Source: an uncultured cyanobacterium
GTDB taxonomy: Bacteria; Cyanobacteriota; Cyanobacteriia; Cyanobacteriales; Microcystaceae
Direction of reading: 5' to 3'
Assembly (NCBI GenBank): GCA_903887375.1
Contig: CAISPN010000003.1
Span: 1-63,577, forward strand
Length of the DNA stretch: 63,577 nucleotides
Shown: positions 1 to 8,735 of the stretch, in pieces
How the letters are laid out: each line of letters starts with the position of its first letter
Position numbering within the stretch: the first letter of the stretch is position 1
Position numbers and translations under genes: made by a program
The notes under the pieces: model-generated
Told to the model about the DNA's origin: nothing
What the model saw: only the letters and a program-made list of their open reading frames with translations
Database searches by the model: none

Positions 1-45
1 AAAACACTTGCAGAAATCATCGATATGGCAAAACAAAGACTCTAA
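1..45 (+). CDS. C-terminal tail of an upstream gene, possibly a carrier-protein domain (partial)
   Basis: Frame 1 is open from the first base and ends at a TAA at 43-45, reading KTLAEIIDMAKQRL. The TLAEII pattern resembles the last helix of acyl/peptidyl carrier domains in NRPS and PKS proteins, and the next sequence is a thioesterase remnant, as expected at the end of such an enzyme. Only 14 residues are visible, so the identity is an inference. The same frame runs on after the stop, without another stop, into a thioesterase-like segment (91-120), so the TAA could be either the true end or a nonsense mutation in a once longer protein. Confidence 0.35.
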   Translation, partial: KTLAEIIDMAKQRL

Positions 46-90
46 AATAGACATAGGGGTTTGGTGCTGATTATTGCTTTACTTTATTTT

Positions 91-740
91 CAGCTTATTG
101 GCCGCCCCTTTTTCTGTTATTCCTTATCCCGAACTGAGGTTCTTTACTACAACTTGAGAAAATTGCCAGTAAATTCATCCAGGATATGCGCTCGGTAAGT
201 CCAGAAGGACCTTATCTGCTAATCACTTATTGCGCCGATGCCTATTTAACCTTGGAAATTGCCCAGCAACTTCAACAACAGGGAGACAAAGTGGCCTTTG
301 TGGGTTTAATCGACTCACTTTTTGATTCTAATAAATTAAACTTTACCGACTATTGGCAAAATTTTCAGCGCTTTGGTTTTGACTATATTTTGGAAAAACT
401 TAAAAATAACCTCCGAATATTCCAAGAAAGAACAAAAATAAAACTTGCTAAAATAAAAGCAAATCTATCTACCCAAAAAGATAAAGTCCTCGAAGATTAC
501 TTGGCAGATGTTGCCTTCTACAATTCATTTGAACATATTAGAAATACACATCCTTTACAACCTTATCAAAGCAAGGTAACTTTCTTTATCTCAAGTGAGC
601 TATTACCTCTATATTCATCAGATTTACCAGATACAGAAGTGCAGCAAGTACCTGGGTATCATCATGCGTTATTTAACCAGCCATATGTTGAAATTCTTGT
701 AGAGAAATTGCAATCTTCAATTGATAAACTTGATTTGTAA
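91..740 (+). pseudogene. Decayed NRPS/PKS-type thioesterase domain
   Basis: The intact piece from about 138 to 740 resembles the C-terminal two thirds of an alpha/beta-hydrolase thioesterase. It has a PEGPYLL strand, the helix LEIAQQLQQQGDKVAFVGLIDS, and a C-terminal GYHHALF that would carry the catalytic His. An upstream piece in a different frame (from 91, QLIGRPFFCYS) matches the start of such domains. The roughly 25-30 residues normally between them are missing, so the gene looks deleted and frameshifted. The nucleophile elbow, usually G-x-S/C-x-G-G, reads TYCADA: Cys at the nucleophile place and both glycines lost. The first ATG of the open piece is at 186 (184 residues to the stop). I read it as a relic, although a short protein could still be made from 186. 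Confidence 0.6.
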
Positions 741-757
741 GGAAGATTAAAATTATT

Positions 758-1879
758 ATGGTTCCCAAAAGATCTTTAATTGCCTCAACTGCGGGAATCA
801 AACAAGCCAGAAAGGCTTTTTCACAACAAGGCTGGACTCAAGATTCTCTTTCTAATAAGTTAAATATCAAAACTAGACAGCCAGTTTGGAAGTTTTTTTC
901 AGGACAACCAATCGAGCGCCGCATTTTTATTGAAATCTGTCAGTTGTTAGAGCTTGACTGGCAAACCATTACCTCACAAATGTCAGTAAGTGAAATTATT
1001 AAAAATATCCGCAAACTTAGACAAAACAGAGTCAATACTCAATGTGAATATTTTTCCTTCTGGTCTTCGAGTATCTATATAGATATTAATATTTCTCTTA
1101 AAACTATAGAGCAAAATCACAAATCACTAATTCTAGGTAGCTCTGGTTCTGGCAAGACAATGTTACTTCAAGATTTGGTACTTCTATGTAATCAGGGATT
1201 GTTTTTGCCTGATTTTATTCCTATCTATATCTCTCTAAGAAATATTAGATTTGAACAAAATTTCAAAGTCTTGAAATATATTGAAAGAGAATTGTTATCC
1301 TTAGATATCAAGCAAGAAAATATTAAAACGCTCTGCAAAAGTGGTGCTTTTTTCCTATTGTTTGATGATCTCGATCAGCTCTCAGAGAAAATTATATTAG
1401 AAATCTCTATATTTTCTCAGCAATATCCAGCAAATATTTTAGTTGTTAGCTCTAAAAAACAATATTTCTTAGAGGATTTTACTATTGTACAAATTGCTCC
1501 ATTGGCTTGGGAGAAAGTCACTAGCTCTCACCTAAAATTTGATATAAACAAAAATAAATATTTAAAAGATTTATTCAATATACCAATATTTTTTAATTTA
1601 CTCTGTAGTCTCTATAAACAAAATATCAAATTACCTGAAACTAAAATCGAATTTTATCAACAATGTTTAGATATTCTTTTATTTAGATTAGAAAATAATA
1701 AATCATTCTGCCTAGCCCAAAAACTAGAAATATTTTCGCAAATATTATCTGCTATTTATGAACAAGAGCAAATACAAGAAATTCTTACAGATAAAATAGA
1801 AACAATCTATCAAGAGCTTATATTCACTAATCTCGAACTACAATTACTCAATAAACAGTTCTTTCAAGAAACACTCTAG
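758..1879 (+). CDS. Compact HTH-NACHT (STAND-type) NTPase
   Basis: This 373-residue protein has two recognisable parts. Residues about 5-72 (ending in ERRIFIEICQLLELDW) match the helix-turn-helix-like N-terminal domain of many cyanobacterial NACHT and MoxR-associated proteins. Residues about 120-330 form a NACHT ATPase, with Walker A GSSGSGKT (127-134), a sensor-like strand IPIYISLR, Walker B GAFFLLFDDLDQL (197-208) and a helical lid region (FNIPIFFNLLCSLY). STAND proteins act as regulated switches, and several bacterial NACHT proteins defend against phage. The usual C-terminal repeat sensor is absent: the ORF stops soon after the ATPase and overlaps the 3' end of the convergent ABC gene by 4 bases. 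It may be a minimal NACHT or a truncated one. It lies 17 bases after the thioesterase relic. Confidence 0.7.
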   Translation: MVPKRSLIASTAGIKQARKAFSQQGWTQDSLSNKLNIKTRQPVWKFFSGQPIERRIFIEICQLLELDWQTITSQMSVSEIIKNIRKLRQNRVNTQCEYFSFWSSSIYIDINISLKTIEQNHKSLILGSSGSGKTMLLQDLVLLCNQGLFLPDFIPIYISLRNIRFEQNFKVLKYIERELLSLDIKQENIKTLCKSGAFFLLFDDLDQLSEKIILEISIFSQQYPANILVVSSKKQYFLEDFTIVQIAPLAWEKVTSSHLKFDINKNKYLKDLFNIPIFFNLLCSLYKQNIKLPETKIEFYQQCLDILLFRLENNKSFCLAQKLEIFSQILSAIYEQEQIQEILTDKIETIYQELIFTNLELQLLNKQFFQETL

Positions 1880-3540
1880 TAAGTTTCTAATTTCCAGCTT
1901 TGATCGCTATTTAAATGTAAAATCTGATTGTGGTATTTTAGCAAATTTGGTCGATGGCCTACACTGATCAGTGTAATTTTACTTTTAATCAATTGACTGT
2001 AGAGATAATCTTCCATCTGTTCATCTAAAGCGCTTGTTGCCTCGTCCAAAAAAACATAATCAGGTTCTGCTAAAAATAGACGGGCAAAAGAAAGCCTCTG
2101 TTGTTCACCAAGTGAGAGAATCTGTCCTAGATTCTGGTCTATATGATCATGGAGCTCTTCTAATTTGACCCTTTCGAGAACATCCTTGATTCGCTCATCA
2201 GAGAGTGATTGATTCTTGTATGGGTAGCTCAGCTCTTGTAAAAGTGAGCCACCAAGAAGATAGGGTTTCTGGGGTAGAAAAAAACAACAGCCATATTGTG
2301 GCAATTGTAGTGAACCAGTCCCAGTTTGCCACAACCCAGCTAGTACTCTTAGCAGTGAGCTTTTACCAGCACCGCTTTCTCCCAATATCAAAAGGCTATC
2401 ATGCTCTGCAAGAGAAAGGCTAAGATCTTTGATAAGCGTACGTTTGTGATCCGGAGTCTCAAGGGTCAGCTGCTTAATTCTAAAGCCACCATTTCTCTTG
2501 ATATCGAGTGTTCTATGTCCCTGGTATGGTAATTTTAGGTAATCTCTAAGACTATATAGACGCTCACCTGAAGCTGCTATAGAAGTTAGATTGATTACTT
2601 GGTTAAAACCAGCAGAAAAACTCTGATAAAGAGTAAAAACATTCTCTCTACTTTGCTGGAGTATTCCTATTTTAAGATCTTTACTAAAAACCCTAGGAGC
2701 TAGCACCAACATTGTTATAAAAAAAGGTAATCTGTCGGCTAAATCTTGAAAAGAAGGTTGATAGCCATATTTCCATAGAACAACTTTTTTTTCATTTTCT
2801 ATGGCTCTATCTAATCGCTGGTCAATTTGCTGTTTTTCTTGCGTTTCTCCTTGATAAAAAGCAATAGACTCAGCGTAATTACCCAATCTAATCAAGCTAA
2901 AGCGAAAATCCGCTTCCTTTTTGAGTTGAAGAAAACTTAGTTCTTTTAAGATTTTGCCAAACAAACCATAAGAAACTAAAGTACTAATTAGAGCATAGAG
3001 CAATATTCCCAATAATAAACCAGGAGATATTTTTTCTATAGCAATGCTAGCTGCTAACAAACCAGATATACTCCCTAGCAATGTATTTAAGATATTGAGA
3101 GAATCATTAGTTAGAGAATCAATATCTTCTTGGATTCTTTGATCTGGATTGTCGATCTTATTTTGCTTATTTTGTATTTTGTAGTAGCCCCTATCGGTCA
3201 GATATCTCTCTATATATTCTTGAGAGAGCCATTTGCGCCAAAGATTTTGCAAATATGAACGCAGATAAGTACTAGCATTGCTCATTGCTAAGGCAAGTAA
3301 CTGACCAGCTAGATAAAAAAGCCCCTGTTTAATAAAGCTCTCTCGATTATGTTCAGTGAGTGTATTGACAATTTCACCACTGATTTGCGCGAGAGTAACC
3401 TCAAAAGCAGCGCCAATTGAAGTTAAAGCTAGCACCAACAGCAAAATCAACCAAGCCCAACGACTTGATCCTGATTGCCAATAGGGCTTAATAACCTGCC
3501 AGGTTTGCCAGAGTGAGAGCCAAAAATTATTTTTCTTCAT
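1876..3540 (-). CDS. ABC exporter, fused membrane and ATPase domains (SbmA/BacA-YddA-like), copy B
   Basis: This 554-residue half-transporter has an N-terminal membrane domain of about 330 residues and a C-terminal nucleotide-binding domain. The NPDQRI motif near residue 131 and ESIAFYQGE near 224 are typical of the ABC_membrane_2 group (YddA, SbmA-like, ABCD-like). The ATPase has Walker A GESGAGKS (387-394), signature LSLGEQQRL, Walker B YVFLDEATSALD and the switch His in SVGHR. It starts with ATG inside the last bases of the upstream paralogue (ATGA, 3537-3540), so the two are translationally coupled and may form a heterodimer. The substrate is unknown; related cyanobacterial transporters sit in nonribosomal peptide clusters. 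Confidence 0.85.
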   Translation of the reverse strand: MKKNNFWLSLWQTWQVIKPYWQSGSSRWAWLILLLVLALTSIGAAFEVTLAQISGEIVNTLTEHNRESFIKQGLFYLAGQLLALAMSNASTYLRSYLQNLWRKWLSQEYIERYLTDRGYYKIQNKQNKIDNPDQRIQEDIDSLTNDSLNILNTLLGSISGLLAASIAIEKISPGLLLGILLYALISTLVSYGLFGKILKELSFLQLKKEADFRFSLIRLGNYAESIAFYQGETQEKQQIDQRLDRAIENEKKVVLWKYGYQPSFQDLADRLPFFITMLVLAPRVFSKDLKIGILQQSRENVFTLYQSFSAGFNQVINLTSIAASGERLYSLRDYLKLPYQGHRTLDIKRNGGFRIKQLTLETPDHKRTLIKDLSLSLAEHDSLLILGESGAGKSSLLRVLAGLWQTGTGSLQLPQYGCCFFLPQKPYLLGGSLLQELSYPYKNQSLSDERIKDVLERVKLEELHDHIDQNLGQILSLGEQQRLSFARLFLAEPDYVFLDEATSALDEQMEDYLYSQLIKSKITLISVGHRPNLLKYHNQILHLNSDQSWKLETY

Positions 3541-5201
3541 TGCTCCGGTGGAATCTGGGCAAATTTATCATGCCATTCAACTAGGGAAGAATTATGACCA
3601 ACAGTGATGATTGTTCTATCTTTATTAGCAATTGCCCGATAAATCATTCTTGTATTTTCAATATCTAGGGCGCTGGTAGCCTCATCTAAGACAATGAACT
3701 TTGCCTGTTTGAGTAAGATTCTAGCAAAAGCCAAACGCTGCTGCTCACCAATTGATAGTACTTTATCCCAATCTAGCTCTTGTGCAAAACCACCAAAGCG
3801 CTCTGATAAATCCGCCAAATTTACGGCTGAAAGGGCTGATTCTAATTCTTCGTGGCTAATTTGACCTCTATCTACTTGTGGATAGAGTAGTTGACTAGAT
3901 AGAGTACCAAAACCCATATAGGGCCTTTGGGGTATAAAGAAAATATCCCGCGGGCGGATAATCTTTCCTTGACCTGAACTCCAAAGTCCAGCTAAAGCCC
4001 TAAGCAGTGAACTTTTACCAGCACCACTTTTACCCCTTAAAAGAAGACGCTCGCCTTGATTAACATTAATATTAAAATTTTCAAAAAGGTTTTTTTCGCC
4101 TTTTGGCGTAGTCAAGCTCAGATTTTCTATTTGGATCTGGGCTTGGCTATACTCTATACAAATCCTATTTTCACTTGAATTACCAGAATCTTCTATTGCT
4201 TGCTGGAGCTCATTTAATCTGAAAAAGGCATTAAAAGTATCACTGAGATCATCAATAATCTGACCGAAGATTGAAAAGAGCAAATAGAGCACAGAGCTAT
4301 TAAAGACAACAGTAGTTAATGTACCAATTTCTGCGCCAGAGCTCAAAATTTTCCAGCCAGCAAAACCATAAGCTAGAAGACTTACTAAAATATCATTGAG
4401 ACCAGTAAAACTTCCTAAGTATATATTCTGCCAGCGGATTAATTGATTACGGTTTTGAAATACCCTCTCAAAGAGCTCTTCAATATAGTTCTTCTCTTGA
4501 GCTTCACCTTGATAGAAAGCGATAGATTCACTATTTTCTCTAATCTTAACTAGTCCAGTTCTGAAGTTTCCTTCTCTGCGATTTTGCGCATATTTAATCT
4601 TGAGCATTGCCCGAAAAAAAACGCGGTAGCTAAACCAGGTCGAGAGGCTACCTAAGAGAATCAAAAGTACAGTCAGTTGGTGAGAAAAGCCCCAGAGGTA
4701 ACTAGCAGCTACAAAAGAGCGTCCCGAAAAAATAGGAATTAGGGTATTTAATCCCAACAAACCAGAGAGAAATGTTTCTATTTCTTGAGCAATTCGGGCA
4801 TCGGGATTATCAATAGCTGGCAGATTTTTGATTCGATAATACGCGCGATCTTTGAGATATTGACCAATGATTTGCTTACTCAACCAGCCCCGCCAGCGTA
4901 CCATTAGCAAATTCAAGCTATAGTAACCAATACCAATAGCTATTGAGGAAACTAAAGAATATTGAGCAAAATTTGAGACTGCATGATAAAAGCGAGGTTG
5001 ATCCCCTTTGGCTAAAGCTGAGAGCATCTGCCCCAATTGCTCAATAATGATTGGGCCTAGGGCAGATGCCAGCAATAGTAGCAAGTTGCCAATGCTCAGC
5101 AAAAGCCAAGCAGTCAATTTTTCCGAAGACTGGAAAAAATACGGATATACTAACTGCCATAGTCTTTGCCAATCAAACCGAAAAAATGAAAAAGACTTCA
5201 T
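3537..5201 (-). CDS. ABC exporter, fused membrane and ATPase domains (SbmA/BacA-YddA-like), copy A
   Basis: This second 554-residue paralogue has the same architecture as its downstream neighbour and exactly the same length. Conserved marks are DNPDARI in the membrane domain, ENSESIAFYQGEAQEK, Walker A GKSGAGKS, signature LSIGEQQRL, Walker B FIVLDEATSALD and switch TVGHN. Sequence identity between the two copies is moderate, so this looks like an old duplication kept as a pair. It overlaps the HEAT-repeat gene upstream by 4 bases (5198-5201) and the other ABC gene downstream by 4 bases, making one three-gene operon. Export of a small peptide or lipid is plausible but not shown. Confidence 0.85.
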   Translation of the reverse strand: MKSFSFFRFDWQRLWQLVYPYFFQSSEKLTAWLLLSIGNLLLLLASALGPIIIEQLGQMLSALAKGDQPRFYHAVSNFAQYSLVSSIAIGIGYYSLNLLMVRWRGWLSKQIIGQYLKDRAYYRIKNLPAIDNPDARIAQEIETFLSGLLGLNTLIPIFSGRSFVAASYLWGFSHQLTVLLILLGSLSTWFSYRVFFRAMLKIKYAQNRREGNFRTGLVKIRENSESIAFYQGEAQEKNYIEELFERVFQNRNQLIRWQNIYLGSFTGLNDILVSLLAYGFAGWKILSSGAEIGTLTTVVFNSSVLYLLFSIFGQIIDDLSDTFNAFFRLNELQQAIEDSGNSSENRICIEYSQAQIQIENLSLTTPKGEKNLFENFNINVNQGERLLLRGKSGAGKSSLLRALAGLWSSGQGKIIRPRDIFFIPQRPYMGFGTLSSQLLYPQVDRGQISHEELESALSAVNLADLSERFGGFAQELDWDKVLSIGEQQRLAFARILLKQAKFIVLDEATSALDIENTRMIYRAIANKDRTIITVGHNSSLVEWHDKFAQIPPEQ

Positions 5202-5863
5202 TGCAAAAGTCGTTGCAAACTATGCTTGGCTTCAGATGCCACCTGCTCAAAAGGATCAAGAGCAAGTTTTTCTAAAGCTGTTTTAGTTTCTAAAGCTTGG
5301 AAGTAACCTAGCGCTTGAGCTAAACGGTGGCGGATTTGCCAATCTTCATCCTCGAGAAATTCCAACAATAGGGGTATAGCTCGAGGATCACTTAATTCTC
5401 CTAGAGAACTGATAGCTGCAGTTCTATATAGTTCATTAGGTGAGCTCAAGGCATCTTTGAGCAAATCAAAACTTCTGGGATCTCCTAATTCACCCAAAGC
5501 TGCCAGAATGCTAAATTGTAACAACCATTCAGAAGATTGCTCATAGGCTCTGAGAAGATCTTCATAAGCATCTTTTAACCTCAGGCCAGCTAAGGCATCT
5601 GCAGCAGCAGCTTTGACATCTATCTCCGGATCATTAGCCAGAATATCTCTCAAAATTTCTAAAGATTTTTCCAGATCTGCTTGACCTAGGGAATCCATCT
5701 GACTGACTGCGGCATAGCGAACCCTCACATTAGTATCTTTAAGAAGAGGAAAAATCATCTTAAAACTATCTTTAATTGGTAGATCGCGCAGAAAATTTAA
5801 GCCAGATAGACGATCTCCATAGTCATTAGAGTCCAAAAGTTGTTGAATATTTCCCAAGTCCAT
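5198..5863 (-). CDS. HEAT-repeat protein, NblB/CpcE-related
   Basis: This 221-residue protein is made almost entirely of short alpha-helical HEAT repeats of about 30 residues, with recurring patterns such as VRVRYAAVSQM, VKAAAADALAG, ELGDPRSFDLL and DWQIRHRLAQALG. Cyanobacterial proteins of this type are related to phycobilin lyase subunits (CpcE) and to NblB, which takes part in phycobilisome breakdown. The N-terminus (IQQLLDSNDYGDRLSGL) suggests the conserved cyanobacterial family rather than a generic HEAT protein. It is the first gene of the operon with the two ABC transporters (4-base overlap). The exact role is inferred from family only. Confidence 0.75.
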   Translation of the reverse strand: MDLGNIQQLLDSNDYGDRLSGLNFLRDLPIKDSFKMIFPLLKDTNVRVRYAAVSQMDSLGQADLEKSLEILRDILANDPEIDVKAAAADALAGLRLKDAYEDLLRAYEQSSEWLLQFSILAALGELGDPRSFDLLKDALSSPNELYRTAAISSLGELSDPRAIPLLLEFLEDEDWQIRHRLAQALGYFQALETKTALEKLALDPFEQVASEAKHSLQRLLQ

Positions 5864-5878
5864 TTTTAAAATTGTGTT

Positions 5879-6340
5879 TTAATCGATCATTGTGCGTAGA
5901 ATATCACTCTGGGTGACGATTCCTATCAATTTTCCTCCTTTTTCTTCAATCACTGGCAAACGAGAGAGCTTTTTGTCATGCATCAAAATTGCTGCTTCTT
6001 TGACAGTTCTACCAGAAGTAATCGTAATGACCTTATCACTCATAACTTCTCCGACGGTTTTACCAAGGACTTTGTGTACTTCTTTTTCATGTCGGGCAGG
6101 ATTTTGCAAATAGATCACGCTATCTAAAATCATGATATAAGGTGGTGCTTCTAGGCCACTTTCTTGCCACATGAGATCGCCTTCTGTCAAAATCCCTACT
6201 AGCTTTCCTTGCTGATCAACTACTGGCAGGCCACTAATTTTATTTTCTATCAGAAGTTTAATTGCTTCAGAGATGGGAGTATCAGGCTGTACCGTCTTGG
6301 GGTCGACGGTCATAATTTTATCTACTGTTTGATTAATCAT
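5879..6340 (-). CDS. CBS-domain protein (tandem CBS pair)
   Basis: A 153-residue protein made of two CBS domains, residues about 5-65 (MTVDPKTVQPDTPISEAIKLL, then GLPVVDQQGKLVGILTEGDLM) and about 95-150 (MSDKVITITSGRTVKEAAILM, then RLPVIEEKGGKLIGIVTQSDIL). CBS pairs bind adenine nucleotides and usually act as energy or ligand sensors for partner proteins. I take the start at 6340 (MINQTVDKIMT), since homologous CBS proteins begin there. An in-frame ATG at 6358 would add six residues. It is transcribed away from recA and lies 15 bases upstream of the HEAT-repeat gene, possibly in the same transcription unit. Confidence 0.85.
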   Translation of the reverse strand: MINQTVDKIMTVDPKTVQPDTPISEAIKLLIENKISGLPVVDQQGKLVGILTEGDLMWQESGLEAPPYIMILDSVIYLQNPARHEKEVHKVLGKTVGEVMSDKVITITSGRTVKEAAILMHDKKLSRLPVIEEKGGKLIGIVTQSDILRTMID

Positions 6341-6503
6341 TACTTTTTTGGTGTACAATTGGACTGTTAGATTTTCTGCTTTATTTTCATTTTAGGCATA
6401 GTCCATACTTTCCCTTCACAACTGTTAAGATTCTCTATAGTCTGATCCTTCAGCAGAAAAAACTAGCGTATAAATAAAAGAACTACAACTAAACGTACAA
6501 TTT

Positions 6504-7553
6504 ATGGCAGCCAACCCTGATAAAGATAAAGCATTAGGACTAGTTATAAATCAAATCGAAAAGAGCTTTGGTAAAGGAGCCATCATGCGTCTAGGAGATG
6601 CCACCAGGATGAGGGTAGAAACGATACCCAGTGGCGCTCTAACTCTTGATTTAGCTCTTGGTGGTGGTTTACCAAAAGGCAGAATCATCGAGATTTATGG
6701 TCCAGAAAGCTCAGGTAAAACAACCCTTGCTCTTCATTCTTTGGCAGAAGTACAAAAAGCTGGAGGAGTAGCGGCCTTTGTCGATGCTGAACATGCTCTA
6801 GATCCTACCTACTCAGCTGCTCTTGGCGTAGATATTAACAATCTACTGGTAGCTCAACCAGATAACGGTGAATCCGCCCTAGAAATAGTAGATCAGCTCG
6901 TTCGCTCAGCTACTGTAGATATTATTGTGGTAGATTCAGTAGCTGCATTGGTACCAAGAGCTGAAATAGAAGGAGAGATGGGCGATACTCAAGTTGGTTT
7001 ACAGGCTCGCCTGATGAGTAAAGCTCTGCGCAAAATTGCAGGAAATATGGGCAAATCTGGCTGTACTGTTATTTTTCTCAATCAGCTCAGACAAAAAATT
7101 GGTGTAACCTATGGCAGTCCCGAGGTGACCACTGGAGGAACAGCTCTTAAATTCTACGCCTCAATTCGTCTAGATATTCGTCGGATACAAACTCTCAAAA
7201 AAGGAAACGAAGGCGAGTACGGAATCAGAGCCAAAGTTAAAGTAGCTAAAAATAAAGTAGCTCCCCCTTTTAGAATTGCTGAGTTTGATATTATTTTTGG
7301 CAAGGGTATTTCTCGTACTGGCTGTATGGTGGATCTAGCTGAACAAACTGGTATCATCACACGCAAAGGAGCTTGGTATAGTTATAACGGTGAAAATATC
7401 GCTCAAGGACGTGATAACACTCTAAAATACCTTGAAGATAACCCCACAATTGCCGATTCTATCGAAGGACAACTGCGAGAAAAACTAGAAATGGGAACAG
7501 TTGCCTTTGCTACTTCTCTAGCTGATGATGACTTGATTGAAGATCTCAACTAG
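6504..7553 (+). CDS. recA: RecA recombinase
   Basis: This 349-residue protein is a full-length RecA, which forms filaments on single-stranded DNA, drives strand exchange and promotes repressor self-cleavage in bacteria with an SOS response. Visible marks are Walker A GPESSGKT (66-73), Walker [14 protein letters not shown], the L1/L2 region ([43 protein letters not shown]) and NQLRQKIG. The start [13 protein letters not shown] is typical for cyanobacteria. I looked at 6359-6503 for a LexA-type box and could not recognise one. It is followed 15 bases later by the chromate transporter gene. Confidence 0.98.
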   Translation: MAANPDKDKALGLVINQIEKSFGKGAIMRLGDATRMRVETIPSGALTLDLALGGGLPKGRIIEIYGPESSGKTTLALHSLAEVQKAGGVAAFVDAEHALDPTYSAALGVDINNLLVAQPDNGESALEIVDQLVRSATVDIIVVDSVAALVPRAEIEGEMGDTQVGLQARLMSKALRKIAGNMGKSGCTVIFLNQLRQKIGVTYGSPEVTTGGTALKFYASIRLDIRRIQTLKKGNEGEYGIRAKVKVAKNKVAPPFRIAEFDIIFGKGISRTGCMVDLAEQTGIITRKGAWYSYNGENIAQGRDNTLKYLEDNPTIADSIEGQLREKLEMGTVAFATSLADDDLIEDLN

Positions 7554-7568
7554 TTTTTTTTGAGGTCT

Positions 7569-8681
7569 ATGCGATTGTGGGAGCTTGCGAATGTTTTTTT
7601 TCTAGAAGGTCTTTTTGGCTTTGGTGGACCTGCTGCTCATCTGTCCATGATGGAAGAAGACACTGTCCGTAAACGTCAATGGCTTACACAAGAGCAGTTT
7701 CTAGATACCCTAGCTGCCAGTAATCTTATTCCTGGACCAACTTCTACAGAAATGGCCATTCATATTGGTTATATCTACGCTGGAATTCCAGGATTAATCG
7801 TAGCAGGCATTAGTTTTATTCTGCCTGCTTCTTTAGTTACTCTAGGTTTTGCTTGGCTTTATAGCCAAATAGGGACAGTACCAGCTGTTGCCCGTTTGTT
7901 TGCTGGTATTGGACCTGTAGTGGTGGTGATCATTGCTGATGCTTGCTGGCGTCTTGCTAAAAAAAGCATCACTAACTTGCAATTAGCTCTCATATTTTTA
8001 TTAGTAATAGCCTCTGTCCTATTAGGATTATCTGAGATAGCCGCTTTGATTTTAGGAGGCATATTGGCAATAGTTCTCTTGCCAAAAGCCCAAATGCAGT
8101 CATTACTAATAGGTATTGCTTTAGTAAATTCAACAAGTAAATTAGTTTTGATTAAGCCCACTTTAATTCAACTGGGCTTATTTTTTTTGAAAATTGGCAG
8201 TATTCTCTTTGGTGGTGGATATGTACTATTTGCCTTTTTACAAGAGGGTATGGTTAACCAAAACCATTGGCTCTCGCAACAGCAATTGGTAGATGCTATT
8301 GCCATTGGTCAATTTACCCCAGGGCCTATTCTCTCTAGTGCTACTTTTATCGGCTATTTGATTGCGGGTTTACCTGGAGCCTTGGTTGCTACTTTGGCAA
8401 TTTTTTTACCTTCTTTTGTTTTTGTGTTAATCAGTAATCCTTTGATTGCTAAAATGCGCAAATCTAAGTTAACTTCATTTTTTTTAGATGGCGTTAGGGC
8501 CGCATCAATTGCCTTAATTGCAGTTGTAGTTCTACGAATAGGATACAATGCGCTTAGCAATAACTGGGTTAATGTCTTTTTGACCATGTTGTCTGCTATT
8601 ATGCTCTTTGGCTATCGGGTCAAGACAATGTGGCTGATTGTACTAGCTCTGGTAGCGGGTTATTTCCTTGAGCAACCTTAA
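7569..8681 (+). CDS. chrA: Chromate-family (CHR) transporter, two-domain
   Basis: This membrane protein of about 370 residues is built from two homologous CHR halves. The first begins FGFGGPAAHLSMMEED and has the LIPGPTSTEMAIHIGY motif. The second begins FGGGYVLFAFLQEG and has AIGQFTPGPILSSATFIGY. Such paired motifs define the chromate ion transporter family, which exports chromate and may also handle other oxyanions. I chose the ATG at 7569 (MRLWELANVF), not the in-frame TTG at 7560, because the family begins there. The gene sits 15 bases after recA in the same direction and may be cotranscribed. Many hydrophobic segments span its length. Confidence 0.9.
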   Translation: MRLWELANVFFLEGLFGFGGPAAHLSMMEEDTVRKRQWLTQEQFLDTLAASNLIPGPTSTEMAIHIGYIYAGIPGLIVAGISFILPASLVTLGFAWLYSQIGTVPAVARLFAGIGPVVVVIIADACWRLAKKSITNLQLALIFLLVIASVLLGLSEIAALILGGILAIVLLPKAQMQSLLIGIALVNSTSKLVLIKPTLIQLGLFFLKIGSILFGGGYVLFAFLQEGMVNQNHWLSQQQLVDAIAIGQFTPGPILSSATFIGYLIAGLPGALVATLAIFLPSFVFVLISNPLIAKMRKSKLTSFFLDGVRAASIALIAVVVLRIGYNALSNNWVNVFLTMLSAIMLFGYRVKTMWLIVLALVAGYFLEQP

Positions 8682-8735
8682 ACGATAGGTTGTAAAATTT
8701 TAAATAAATTATCAAAATTTAAGGTAACTTTTTCA

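Noticed and set aside
2205-2423. Plus-strand ORF of 72 codons inside the ABC gene
   Set aside because: Antisense to a conserved ATPase domain, no recognisable protein pattern; a shadow frame.
6359-6503. LexA/SOS box before recA
   Set aside because: GTAC occurs in places but no palindrome of the right spacing was found.
7859-8161. 100-codon antisense ORF inside chrA
   Set aside because: The plus-strand frame is a clear CHR-family protein and this frame has no motif.
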